The notes beneath the pieces were generated by a model. The model worked only from the letters and a program-made list of their open reading frames with translations, had not been told where the DNA came from and did no database searches. From Bacteroidota bacterium (GTDB taxonomy: Bacteria; Bacteroidota; Bacteroidia; Bacteroidales; F082), in assembly GCA_014382445.1 (NCBI GenBank), contig JACNJS010000045.1, positions 124,001-188,000 on the forward strand: a stretch of DNA of 64,000 nucleotides, written 5' to 3'. The position numbers and the translations under genes are program-made. This document shows, piece after piece, positions 56,395 to 64,000 of the stretch. Numbering within the stretch: position 1 is the first letter of the stretch; every line of letters starts with the position of its first letter.

Positions 56395-59300
56395 ATGGGA
56401 AGAAAGTACAACGAATATGAACAATTAAACCTCCCTCAACTCGCCGAGGAAGTTAGGGCTACATGGGAGAAAAATGATGTGTTTGCAAAAAGTCTTGAAA
56501 ACAGGAAGGATAATGAACCTTTTGTTTTCTACGAAGGGCCCCCATCTGCAAATGGAGTTCCCGGGATTCATCATGTTATGGCCCGTACTATTAAAGATTT
56601 GTTTTGTCGTTACCAAACCCTTAAAGGAAAATATGTTGAACGTAAAGCTGGCTGGGATACACATGGCCTGCCTGTTGAAATAAGCGTTGAAAAAACTCTG
56701 GGAATAACTAAAGAAGATATTGGCAAGAAAATCAGCGTTGAGGATTATAACAATTCATGTCGTATAGAAGTGCTTAAATACAAAGACCTTTGGGACGACC
56801 TCACTAAGAAGATTGGTTACTGGGTCGACCTTGAACACCCTTACGTAACCTTTGATAATAAGTATATTGAATCTGTTTGGAATCTATTAAAGATGCTTGA
56901 TGAAAAAGGGCTGCTTTACAAGGGATATAGCATTCAGCCTTACTCACCAGCTGCCGGAACAGGCCTTAGTACACATGAAATTAATCAACCCGGATGTTAC
57001 CGCGATGTTACTGATACAACTGCTGTTGCACAGTTCAGGGTGATTAAAACCGAAGCTCCTGATAAGTTATTTGTTGATGTAATAGGAGACTTGTACATAC
57101 TTGCCTGGACAACAACTCCTTGGACACTGGCATCAAACACAGCACTCGCCGTTGGTGATAAAATAGATTATGTTAAAGTAACTACATATAATCAATATAC
57201 GGGAATTCCTGGTACAGTAATTCTTGCAAAAAACAGGTTAAATGCTTATTTTAATGAGCAATTAATTGACCTTCCTTTTGAAGATTATAAACCCGGTGAT
57301 AAAAAAGTGCCATTTAAAATTGTTGGCGAATGTAAAGGGTTTGAATTAACGGGAGTAAGTTATGAGCAGCTCTTTCCATGGGTTAAACCGATGGGCAAAG
57401 CCTTCGAAGTAATTCCGGGTGATTTTGTTACTACAGATGACGGTACAGGAATTGTTCATATTGCCCCAACTTTTGGTGCTGACGATGACAGAGTGGCTAA
57501 ATTATTGGGAATTGTTCCTCTGGTATTGATTGATAAAATGGGTGAGCGCCGACCAATGGTTGATCTCAGAGGCCGTTTTTTTAATATTGATGACCTTGAT
57601 CCGGATTTTGTTAAAGAATATGTTGATGTTGACTTATATAAAGAATATGCCGGCAGATATATTAAGAACGAGTACGACGAATCACTTAGCTTAGCTGACG
57701 CAACTTTAGATATCGATCTTGCCGTTGCACTTAAAAAAGACAATAAGGCCTTTAAGGTAGAAAAACATGTACACAGCTATCCTCATTGTTGGCGTACTGA
57801 TAAGCCCATCCTCTATTATCCGCTTGATAGCTGGTTTATTAAAACCACTGCCCTTAAAGACAGGATGATTGAACTAAACAAGACAATCAACTGGAAGCCA
57901 AAGGCAACGGGCGAAGGTAGATTTGGTAACTGGCTCGAAAACCTTGTTGACTGGAACTTGTCACGTTCAAGATATTGGGGTGTTCCGCTGCCAATTTGGG
58001 TTACCGAAGACAGGCTTGAACAAAAAACCGTTGGCTCAGCCGAAGAACTTAAAGCAGAAGTTGAAAATGCTATTGCTACAGGATTTATGAAAACAAATCC
58101 GCTAGCCGATTTCGTGCCTGGTAACATGAGCAAAGAAAATTATGAGACATTTGATTTTCATCGGCCCTATGTTGATGAAATCATTCTTGTTTCAGAAAGC
58201 GGAAAAAAAATGATGCGCGAACCGGGATTAATAGATGTTTGGTTCGACTCAGGTTCTATGCCATATGCGCAATATCATTACCCGTTTGAAAACAAAGAAG
58301 TGTTTGAACAAAATTTTCCGGCCGATTTTATTGCCGAAGGTGTTGACCAAACACGTGGATGGTTTTTCACACTCCATGCTATTGCTTCAATGCTGTTCGA
58401 TTCTGTAGCTTTTAAAACAGTAGTTTCAAATGGGCTTGTGCTTGATAAAAACGGCAATAAAATGTCGAAGAAGCTGGGAAATGCTGCTGACCCATTTGAA
58501 ATTCTTGATAAGTTTGGACCGGATGCCACAAGGTGGTATATGATTACAAATTCGCAGCCATGGGATAATCTTCGGTTTGATGAGTCGGGTATTGACGAGG
58601 TGAGAAGAAAATTCCTGGGAACACTTTATAATACATATTCGTTTTTTGCTCTGTATGCAAATATCGACGGGTTTACATATAGTGAAGAAGAAATTCCGGT
58701 AAAAGAGAGAACCGAATTGGATAGATGGATACTTTCTGAACTCAACTCTCTGATAAAAAATGTTGATGACGCTTTTTCGAATTATGAACCAACAAAGGCT
58801 GGAAGGGCTATTCAGTATTTTGTAAACGAACATCTAAGTAACTGGTATGTGCGCTTATCGCGAAGAAGATTCTGGAAAGGATCATATTCCAACGACAAAA
58901 TTGAAGCTTATCAAACATTATATACTGTACTAGAAACTGTTGCCCAGCTGAGTTCACCAATTGCTCCATTCTTCAGCGACAGGTTATTTATTGATTTGAA
59001 TAATGTAGGCCTTAAACAAAAAGCCGAATCAGTTCATCTAACAGATTTCCCGGTTGCCAATCATGGACTGATCGATAAAGACCTTGAGGAACGCATGGAG
59101 CTTGCACAGAAAATATCATCAATGGTATTATCGTTGCGTAAGAAGAATTTCCTGCGCGTTCGTCAGCCTCTGGCAAAAATTATGATCCCCGTATTTTCCG
59201 ATCATACTTTAAATCAGATTAGAGCAGTTGAAGATCTTATTCTTTCAGAGGTTAATGTTAAAGGAGTTGAGTATCTAACAGATGCATCAGGAGTTCTTGT

Positions 59301-59826
59301 CAAAAAAATCAAGCCTAATTTCAAATCGCTTGGTCCTAAGTATAGCAAGCTTATGAAACAACTTGCAGGTGCAATACAAAATATGAATCAGGAAGGCATT
59401 AAAAAGCTTGAAGATGAAGGAAATTATTCTTTAACAATTAATAACGACAGCTTTGAAATTACACTTGAAGATGTGGAAATCAGCACAGAAGATATCCCCG
59501 GCTGGAGTGTTGCTAACGAAGGTTTAATTACGGTTGCTCTTGATCTTACCGTAAGTCTTGAACTTAAAGAAGAGGGACTGGCAAGGGAATTTGTTAACCG
59601 TATTCAAAACCTAAGAAAAGATAAAGGGATGGAAGTAACCGACAGAATAAACCTGTTAGTTGAAAATAACACGTTATCTGACAATGCGCTTATTAATTTT
59701 AATGAGTATATTTGCTCAGAAACTCTTGCTGATTTAAGTTTTACCGAAAAGCTTGAACATGTGAGTGTCGAAGAAATTGAATTACTTGAAGGAATTTCTG
59801 TAACCTTACTGATTAATAAACAATAA
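56395..59826 (+). CDS. ileS: Isoleucyl-tRNA synthetase, IleRS2-type with GxHH signature
   Basis: IleRS charges tRNA-Ile. The 1143-residue protein has the Rossmann core, the CP1 editing region (about residues 190-400), KMSKK (689-693), and a long C-terminal anticodon and DUF5915-like tail (LAREFVNRIQNLRKDKGMEVTD), typical of the eukaryote-like IleRS2 found across Bacteroidota. The HIGH signature aligns to G-I-H-H (57-60 in PPSANGVPGIHH), so the first and third residues look exchanged relative to HxGH. This swap is reported for some IleRS2 enzymes. I start at the ATG at 56395; a TTG 14 codons upstream only adds untranslated-looking sequence. Confidence 0.94.
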   Translation: MGRKYNEYEQLNLPQLAEEVRATWEKNDVFAKSLENRKDNEPFVFYEGPPSANGVPGIHHVMARTIKDLFCRYQTLKGKYVERKAGWDTHGLPVEISVEKTLGITKEDIGKKISVEDYNNSCRIEVLKYKDLWDDLTKKIGYWVDLEHPYVTFDNKYIESVWNLLKMLDEKGLLYKGYSIQPYSPAAGTGLSTHEINQPGCYRDVTDTTAVAQFRVIKTEAPDKLFVDVIGDLYILAWTTTPWTLASNTALAVGDKIDYVKVTTYNQYTGIPGTVILAKNRLNAYFNEQLIDLPFEDYKPGDKKVPFKIVGECKGFELTGVSYEQLFPWVKPMGKAFEVIPGDFVTTDDGTGIVHIAPTFGADDDRVAKLLGIVPLVLIDKMGERRPMVDLRGRFFNIDDLDPDFVKEYVDVDLYKEYAGRYIKNEYDESLSLADATLDIDLAVALKKDNKAFKVEKHVHSYPHCWRTDKPILYYPLDSWFIKTTALKDRMIELNKTINWKPKATGEGRFGNWLENLVDWNLSRSRYWGVPLPIWVTEDRLEQKTVGSAEELKAEVENAIATGFMKTNPLADFVPGNMSKENYETFDFHRPYVDEIILVSESGKKMMREPGLIDVWFDSGSMPYAQYHYPFENKEVFEQNFPADFIAEGVDQTRGWFFTLHAIASMLFDSVAFKTVVSNGLVLDKNGNKMSKKLGNAADPFEILDKFGPDATRWYMITNSQPWDNLRFDESGIDEVRRKFLGTLYNTYSFFALYANIDGFTYSEEEIPVKERTELDRWILSELNSLIKNVDDAFSNYEPTKAGRAIQYFVNEHLSNWYVRLSRRRFWKGSYSNDKIEAYQTLYTVLETVAQLSSPIAPFFSDRLFIDLNNVGLKQKAESVHLTDFPVANHGLIDKDLEERMELAQKISSMVLSLRKKNFLRVRQPLAKIMIPVFSDHTLNQIRAVEDLILSEVNVKGVEYLTDASGVLVKKIKPNFKSLGPKYSKLMKQLAGAIQNMNQEGIKKLEDEGNYSLTINNDSFEITLEDVEISTEDIPGWSVANEGLITVALDLTVSLELKEEGLAREFVNRIQNLRKDKGMEVTDRINLLVENNTLSDNALINFNEYICSETLADLSFTEKLEHVSVEEIELLEGISVTLLINKQ

Positions 59827-59922
59827 CTTTTTTCAAATTAAATTTTTATTTGAGAGAAATAAAAAAAATTGAGTACATTTATACGGTCAAAATAGCTTAT
59901 TTAGACATTAAAAAAGAAGGCC

Positions 59923-60339
59923 ATGGAAGAGAATAATAACGAGGAAATTAGAAAGACTAAATACTCAGATGCTGAACTTGAGGAATTTAAACAATTGATT
60001 ATTACTAAACTGGTAAAAGCAAATGGTGATCTTGTATTATTAACTGAAGCTTACAGTAATAACAGCGAAAATGATACCAACGACACTTCACCAACATTTA
60101 AAGTCCTTGAAGAGGGTCAACAGGTACTTTCGAAAGAAGAAAATAGCAGGCTGGCTGCCCGCCAAAAACGATTTATTACAAATCTTGAAAATGCTTTGAT
60201 TCGAATAGAAAATAAAACCTATGGCGTTTGCAGGGTTACAGGCAAGCTAATAAATAAAGAAAGATTGCGGGCTGTACCCCATGCAACTCTAAGCATAGAT
60301 GCCAAAAACAAAATGGCAACACCTGATCCGATTAATTAA
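59923..60339 (+). CDS. DksA/TraR-family protein with degenerate zinc finger
   Basis: This 138-residue protein has the DksA-like coiled coil (about 10-100, SKEENSRLAARQKRFITNLENALIRIENKTYGVC) and the globular end, where DksA has a four-cysteine zinc finger. Here the pattern reads G-V-C-R-V-T-G...A-T-L-S-I-D-A-K, so only one of the four cysteines remains and zinc is probably not bound. DksA-like proteins enter the RNA polymerase secondary channel and affect rRNA and stress transcription; whether this form acts the same way is unknown. It sits between ileS and lspA, as in many Bacteroidota. Confidence 0.85.
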   Translation: MEENNNEEIRKTKYSDAELEEFKQLIITKLVKANGDLVLLTEAYSNNSENDTNDTSPTFKVLEEGQQVLSKEENSRLAARQKRFITNLENALIRIENKTYGVCRVTGKLINKERLRAVPHATLSIDAKNKMATPDPIN

Positions 60340-60371
60340 TTTCAGAAGCTAACAAAAAAAGTAACCGGAAA

Positions 60372-60986
60372 TTGAAAAAATCTCTGCTTATTATTTTACT
60401 TGTGCTGATTACAGATCAGGCGTTGAAAGTTTGGGTAAAACTTAGCATGACTCTTGGTGAAGAAATCCCGATTGTTGGTACATGGTTTAATCTTTATTTT
60501 ACCGAAAATATTGGAATGGCATTTGGGTTACAATTTGGGGGTGAATTTGGGAAACTTTTCCTCAGCATTTTCAGAGTACTTGCCATTATTGCCATAGCAA
60601 TATATCTGTTCATCATTATACGTAAACAAAGAAGCACAGGCCTTGTTGTAAGCATATCGCTAATATTTGCCGGAGCTCTTGGCAATATAATCGATAGTTC
60701 TTTTTATGGAATGATTTTTACACAAAGCACCTATCATACGCTTGGTGCTTTTACCGGCGAAGGACACGGTTATGCTTCATTTTTGCATGGTAAGGTAGTT
60801 GATATGTTTTATTTCCCCATTATTGATTTTGCACAAGCCGAAGGACCTCCATGGCTTCCGTCATGGGTATATGGCTATGATGGCCATTTTATCTTTTTCC
60901 GCCCTATATTTAACATTGCCGACTCAGCAATAACTACCGGTGTGGCATGGCTCCTGCTATTTGAACGAAAGAACCTGACTTTGTAA
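60372..60986 (+). CDS. lspA: Lipoprotein signal peptidase II
   Basis: LspA cuts the signal peptide of prolipoproteins after lipidation, acting on GldH and other lipoproteins in this window. The 204-residue, four-helix membrane protein has the LVLITDQALKVWV start, NIGMAFG, the first catalytic Asp in GALGNIIDSSFYG, and the second in FNIADSAITTGVAWLL. An insertion between these (about 110-150) makes it longer than E. coli LspA, as usual in Bacteroidota. It begins with TTG at 60372, since no ATG precedes the conserved N-terminus. A small hairpin and T tract follow. Confidence 0.93.
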   Translation: MKKSLLIILLVLITDQALKVWVKLSMTLGEEIPIVGTWFNLYFTENIGMAFGLQFGGEFGKLFLSIFRVLAIIAIAIYLFIIIRKQRSTGLVVSISLIFAGALGNIIDSSFYGMIFTQSTYHTLGAFTGEGHGYASFLHGKVVDMFYFPIIDFAQAEGPPWLPSWVYGYDGHFIFFRPIFNIADSAITTGVAWLLLFERKNLTL

Positions 60987-60999
60987 AATCATTTTTTAT

Positions 61000-61017
61000 A
61001 ACCTTTCAGGTTTTTTT
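61000..61017 (+). terminator. Small terminator after lspA
   Basis: AACCT-TTC-AGGTT stem (61000-61012) followed by a run of Ts. Confidence 0.5.
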
Positions 61018-61136
61018 ATCTTGCTAGGATGAAAACCAAATCAATGATTATTTCATTCGACCTCTCAGGAGCAAGGCCACCTGAAAGGACAGTTTTCAAA
61101 AACGGGAAAATTAGCATTCTGGGATTTCATATTTAC

Positions 61137-61144
61137 TACTTTTG
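61137..61144 (+). promoter_or_regulatory. -7 element for the U32-family gene
   Basis: TACTTTTG matches TAnnTTTG 19 bases before the ATG at 61163; the -33 partner is weak. Confidence 0.45.
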
Positions 61145-61162
61145 CAGCCATAACTTTCTACA

Positions 61163-62419
61163 ATGACTGCAAATGACATAGAAATAATGGCGCCGGTTGG
61201 TTCATACGAATCACTAATGGCTGCTATACAGGGAGGGGCTAACTCGGTTTACTTTGGAATTGGTGATCTCAACATGCGTTCCAAATCATCAAAAAACTTT
61301 ACTCTTGACGATCTTGTAAAAATTTCCAGTATTTGTAAAGAACACAACGTTCGTACATATATAACATTGAATACCGTTATTTACGATAGTGAACTCGAAA
61401 CTATGCGTGAGATAGTTGATGTTGCCAAACAAAATGGTATAACGGCAATTATTGCTTCCGATCAATCAGTAATTCAATATGCATATTCGGTTGGTATGGA
61501 AATTCACATGTCAACTCAAACAAATATTACTAACATTGAAGTTGTTAAATATTACTCACAATTTGCTGATGTGATGGTAACTGCACGTGAACTTGAAATT
61601 AAGCAGGTAAAAGCTATCACAACTGCCATAAGCGAACAAAATATTTGTGGTCCTTCCGGGAAACCTATTCAAATTGAAGTTTTTGCCCATGGAGCTTTGT
61701 GCATGGCGGTTAGTGGCAAATGTTACCTCAGCCTCGATAACCTTAACTCATCGGCAAACCGTGGTGCATGCTTGCAGCAATGCCGCCGAAAATATATGGT
61801 TACTGATATTGAAACAGGCGAGCAACTGGAAATAGACAATGAATACATTATGTCGCCAAAAGACCTTAACACAGTTGCTTTGTTGGATCATATACTCGAT
61901 GCCGGAGTAAGGGTGCTAAAACTTGAAGGACGTGGCCGCTCACCTGAATATGTAAAAACCATTACTTTGGTTTATCGCGATGCTGTTGATGCATGGTTTG
62001 AAGGCGAATACAATCAAGAAAATATAGATAAATGGAACGAGCGCCTTTCAACAGTTTATAACAGAGGGTTCTGGGATGGTTACTACATGGGCAGTAAGTT
62101 TGGCGAATGGAACGAAGATTACGGCAATCAGGCTACTCAACGAAAAATATATATTGGTAAGGTTACCAACTATTTTGGCAAGATAGGAGTAGCCGAAATT
62201 AAAATTGAAACTCATGTCCTCAGTGTTGGCGATGAGATAAAGATAATTGGAGAAACAACAGGTGTTTACGAAGCTTTAGTTGATGAAGTAAGGCTTGATC
62301 TCGACCCTGTTAAAAAAGTAGTTAAAGGCGACCTTTGTTCGATTAAGGTGGCGGATATTGTTCGACGAGGTGATAAACTTTATAAGGTTGTTAGTGTACA
62401 AAAGGATAAACAACTTTAA
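61163..62419 (+). CDS. Peptidase U32-family protein (TrhP/YegQ-like)
   Basis: This 418-residue protein belongs to the U32 group: the opening IEIMAPVGSYESLMAAIQGGANSVYFGI, the IEVFAHGALCMAVSGKCYLS motif, the SANRGACLQQCRRKYMV cysteine segment (ligands for the Fe-S cluster seen in relatives), SPKDLNTV and KLEGRGRSPEYV. Relatives such as TrhP take part in hydroxylating tRNA uridine 34 rather than cutting protein, so a tRNA-modification role is likely. A C-terminal beta-barrel extension (VGDEIKIIGET) is present. Its stop overlaps by four bases the stop of the convergent T9SS gene. Confidence 0.88.
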   Translation: MTANDIEIMAPVGSYESLMAAIQGGANSVYFGIGDLNMRSKSSKNFTLDDLVKISSICKEHNVRTYITLNTVIYDSELETMREIVDVAKQNGITAIIASDQSVIQYAYSVGMEIHMSTQTNITNIEVVKYYSQFADVMVTARELEIKQVKAITTAISEQNICGPSGKPIQIEVFAHGALCMAVSGKCYLSLDNLNSSANRGACLQQCRRKYMVTDIETGEQLEIDNEYIMSPKDLNTVALLDHILDAGVRVLKLEGRGRSPEYVKTITLVYRDAVDAWFEGEYNQENIDKWNERLSTVYNRGFWDGYYMGSKFGEWNEDYGNQATQRKIYIGKVTNYFGKIGVAEIKIETHVLSVGDEIKIIGETTGVYEALVDEVRLDLDPVKKVVKGDLCSIKVADIVRRGDKLYKVVSVQKDKQL

Positions 62420-63708
62420 TGTACAATCTTTCGTGTAACATGCTTCCCATCATAATGTACTGAAATCAAATACAATCCTCTGGATAGTTCACTAATATCT
62501 CGTGAATATGTTTTCAATTCATTAATTTTCTCTGATTGTATTAATCGACCATCAAATCTGTAAATTCTGATTTCTTGTATTTGGGATGAACTGGAGATCA
62601 CCTTAATTTCATCAGAATTATATTCATAAACAATTCTAAGGTCATGTTCGTATTGGCTGTTATATGGAATATCTGTCCAGATTATATCAACAGTATCTTG
62701 CGCAATATCCGAATGGCATAAAGTACTTACTTCCTGTGTAATAATGTATGTTCCTGTGGTAGTATAACTATGCACAGGATTTTGAATTGTGTATGTGGCT
62801 CCGTCGCCAAAATCCCAAGCGTAAAGGTCAGCATTAACAGATGTATCATTGCAAAAAACAGTATTTTCTATTTGTGTAAATTCAAAACCTGCAATTGGTA
62901 TGTTTCCGTTAATGTTCCATAAAGACGGATTTGTAAACACTACCACATCAGCAATTTGTTGAAGATATAAAGCATCGGTAGGATTCAAACCGGCTGTATA
63001 AAGTAAACCCACTGGCGATTTCTGAAAAAGCACTGCATAATAAACACAGGCCACTAAATATGTGCCGGCCAAACTGGGATGACTTTCGTCAGGATCAAAC
63101 AATTCAATCGGATCACCATTTAATATTGATTGCTTCCATGCTACTCCGGTGGGTGCAACAGTGCATGACAATGTATCACCAAGACGTAAATACTCCATTG
63201 TAAGAGAATCCTGCATGTGAGCAAAATCATCAAATTCTAATGAACAGTACGAATTAATGCAATGTTGCCCGCCGCTTTTCTTACCCCAAATCAGCTGAAC
63301 CACCGTTTCAGTACAACTATTATTCAACTTTATCAACGAATCGAGTGATTTAGCCCCAGTGTACATATAAGTATCTTTATAATAATCAATTATAGCAAAT
63401 AGACTATGCTCCTGCAATATTATATAGTCCCAATCCAGTGAATCAATAAGTGCCAAAGAAATTGAATTATATAAATGCCCGTTCTGGGGATGACCAAGAG
63501 TACAACCACCAGGAGCATTAACATCAAAAATAATTGTATCACCATTTGATAAAGCCAAATCCACAGTCAGCTGGGGTAAATCATTAAAAAAAGTATGGCT
63601 GTTTCCAAGAAACAGAACCTTGAGGGAATCAGCCCTGATCGGCCTAATTACTAACATAAGAACAACCAAAATAAGGATTGCCTGATAATAGGATATTTGC
63701 ATTTTCAT
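62416..63708 (-). CDS. T9SS-exported SGNH-hydrolase-like protein with PKD domain
   Basis: This 430-residue protein has a signal peptide (cleaved near IRADS, residue 27), then an SGNH/DUF4886-like hydrolase domain. It shows the GNSHTFFNDLPQL block with the nucleophile Ser, the DYIILQEHS strand, and DPDESHPSLAGTYLV with the Asp and His of the catalytic triad. A PKD domain follows (DLYAWDFGDGATYTIQNPVHSYTTTGTY), then a short T9SS type A tail (IYRFDGRLIQ, LSRGLYLISVHYDG). It is likely a surface or secreted esterase acting on sugar polymers; the substrate is unknown. It overlaps the U32 gene by four bases at the 3' ends. Confidence 0.82.
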   Translation of the reverse strand: MKMQISYYQAILILVVLMLVIRPIRADSLKVLFLGNSHTFFNDLPQLTVDLALSNGDTIIFDVNAPGGCTLGHPQNGHLYNSISLALIDSLDWDYIILQEHSLFAIIDYYKDTYMYTGAKSLDSLIKLNNSCTETVVQLIWGKKSGGQHCINSYCSLEFDDFAHMQDSLTMEYLRLGDTLSCTVAPTGVAWKQSILNGDPIELFDPDESHPSLAGTYLVACVYYAVLFQKSPVGLLYTAGLNPTDALYLQQIADVVVFTNPSLWNINGNIPIAGFEFTQIENTVFCNDTSVNADLYAWDFGDGATYTIQNPVHSYTTTGTYIITQEVSTLCHSDIAQDTVDIIWTDIPYNSQYEHDLRIVYEYNSDEIKVISSSSQIQEIRIYRFDGRLIQSEKINELKTYSRDISELSRGLYLISVHYDGKHVTRKIVH

Positions 63709-63828
63709 TAGTTGCCTTTTGTAGAGTTATTTATGGAAATCAAATTTACCAAATTTTTTATATCAATTGGAATAAAACCTAATACCTGTTTGTCTAATTA
63801 CTGAATTTAAACAATAAACAATAAAAGT

Positions 63829-64000
63829 ATGAAACGGTTATCATTAATATTAACAGTAATTGCATTAGGTACTGTGACTGCGGTATTTTCGCAAAATGAA
63901 TCACGAGAAAACACAAGGGAAGAAGTAAAACAATACATTGACAAAAATGTTTATCCATTGATTGAGAAACAACAAACAATGTATTTAAAAAAGCTATCGG
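63829..64000 (+). CDS. Start of a small secreted protein (cut by window end)
   Basis: The frame opens MKRLSLILTVIALGTVTAVFSQ, a signal peptide cleaved near FSQ, then a charged helical stretch (ESRENTREEVKQYIDKNV, PLIEKQQTMYLKKLS) that stays open to the window end (57 codons seen). The helical start with E-V-K-x-Y-I-x-K-N-V-x-P-x-I resembles CpxP/periplasmic-helical proteins of Bacteroidota, but too little is visible to name it. A minus-strand frame over the same bases is a shadow. Confidence 0.7.
   Translation, partial: MKRLSLILTVIALGTVTAVFSQNESRENTREEVKQYIDKNVYPLIEKQQTMYLKKLS

Noticed and set aside
63794-63979. 61-codon minus-strand frame at the window end
   Set aside because: It is a shadow of the plus-strand signal-peptide gene that starts at 63829.

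Overview
The window comes from a member of the Bacteroidota, probably an anaerobic or facultative lineage near the Bacteroidales/Marinilabiliales. The base composition is AT-rich. Promoters follow the Bacteroidota pattern TTTG-N19-TAnnTTTG, Shine-Dalgarno sites are scarce, and there is a GldH gliding/secretion lipoprotein. Five proteins end in type IX secretion (T9SS) sorting domains, and the ATP synthase genes have the split layout and the long AtpB and short AtpC typical of the phylum. No species can be named from the sequence alone.

Layout: 1-6305 holds gldH, a coiled-coil membrane protein, ruvC, a flippase-like/glycosyltransferase pair, ispD and queA. 6558-12246 holds a membrane acyltransferase-like gene, a NarL-type two-component system and an eight-heme secreted cytochrome c with a T9SS tail. 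12247-13083 is a graveyard of gene fragments: the end of a LytS-type histidine kinase with an in-frame stop, the end of an outer-membrane protein, and the start of an IS1634-like transposase. 13084-14806 is the most notable locus: an arsR-hgcA-hgcB operon, the gene pair that methylates mercury. 15059-19175 has rnr and an LTA-synthase-like gene. 19344-29288 holds a LuxR-type remnant and large secreted proteins (T9SS cargo, leucine-rich repeat, Asp-box propeller). 29421-40022 is mostly housekeeping (proline dehydrogenase, pgk, a fused peptide-ABC ATPase, prs-rplY-pth, glyS, argF, ferritin). 40123-48815 carries the whole F1Fo ATP synthase in two blocks (atpDC and atpBEFHAG) separated by two oppositely oriented lipoprotein genes. 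49038-55469 has two giant T9SS cargo proteins. 55614-63708 has an orphan gene, ileS, a DksA-like gene, lspA, a U32 peptidase-family gene and a T9SS-exported SGNH/PKD protein. The window ends inside a small secreted-protein gene.

How the genes work together: GldH and the cargo proteins point to an active type IX export system, with LspA processing the lipoproteins. HgcA (membrane corrinoid protein) and HgcB (2[4Fe-4S] ferredoxin) would together methylate Hg(II), under control of the ArsR-family protein encoded first in the operon. The surface-targeted octaheme cytochrome and the hgcAB genes fit an anaerobic or redox-gradient life. The decayed mobile-element and regulator pieces directly beside hgcB suggest this junction has been rearranged and that hgcAB may have been acquired.

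The window also contains two families of dispersed inverted repeats, a 16-bp perfect palindrome in front of a DUF3109 gene, and a heptanucleotide microsatellite at the 5' end of a secreted-protein gene. No CRISPR array, tRNA, rRNA or intact insertion sequence was seen.
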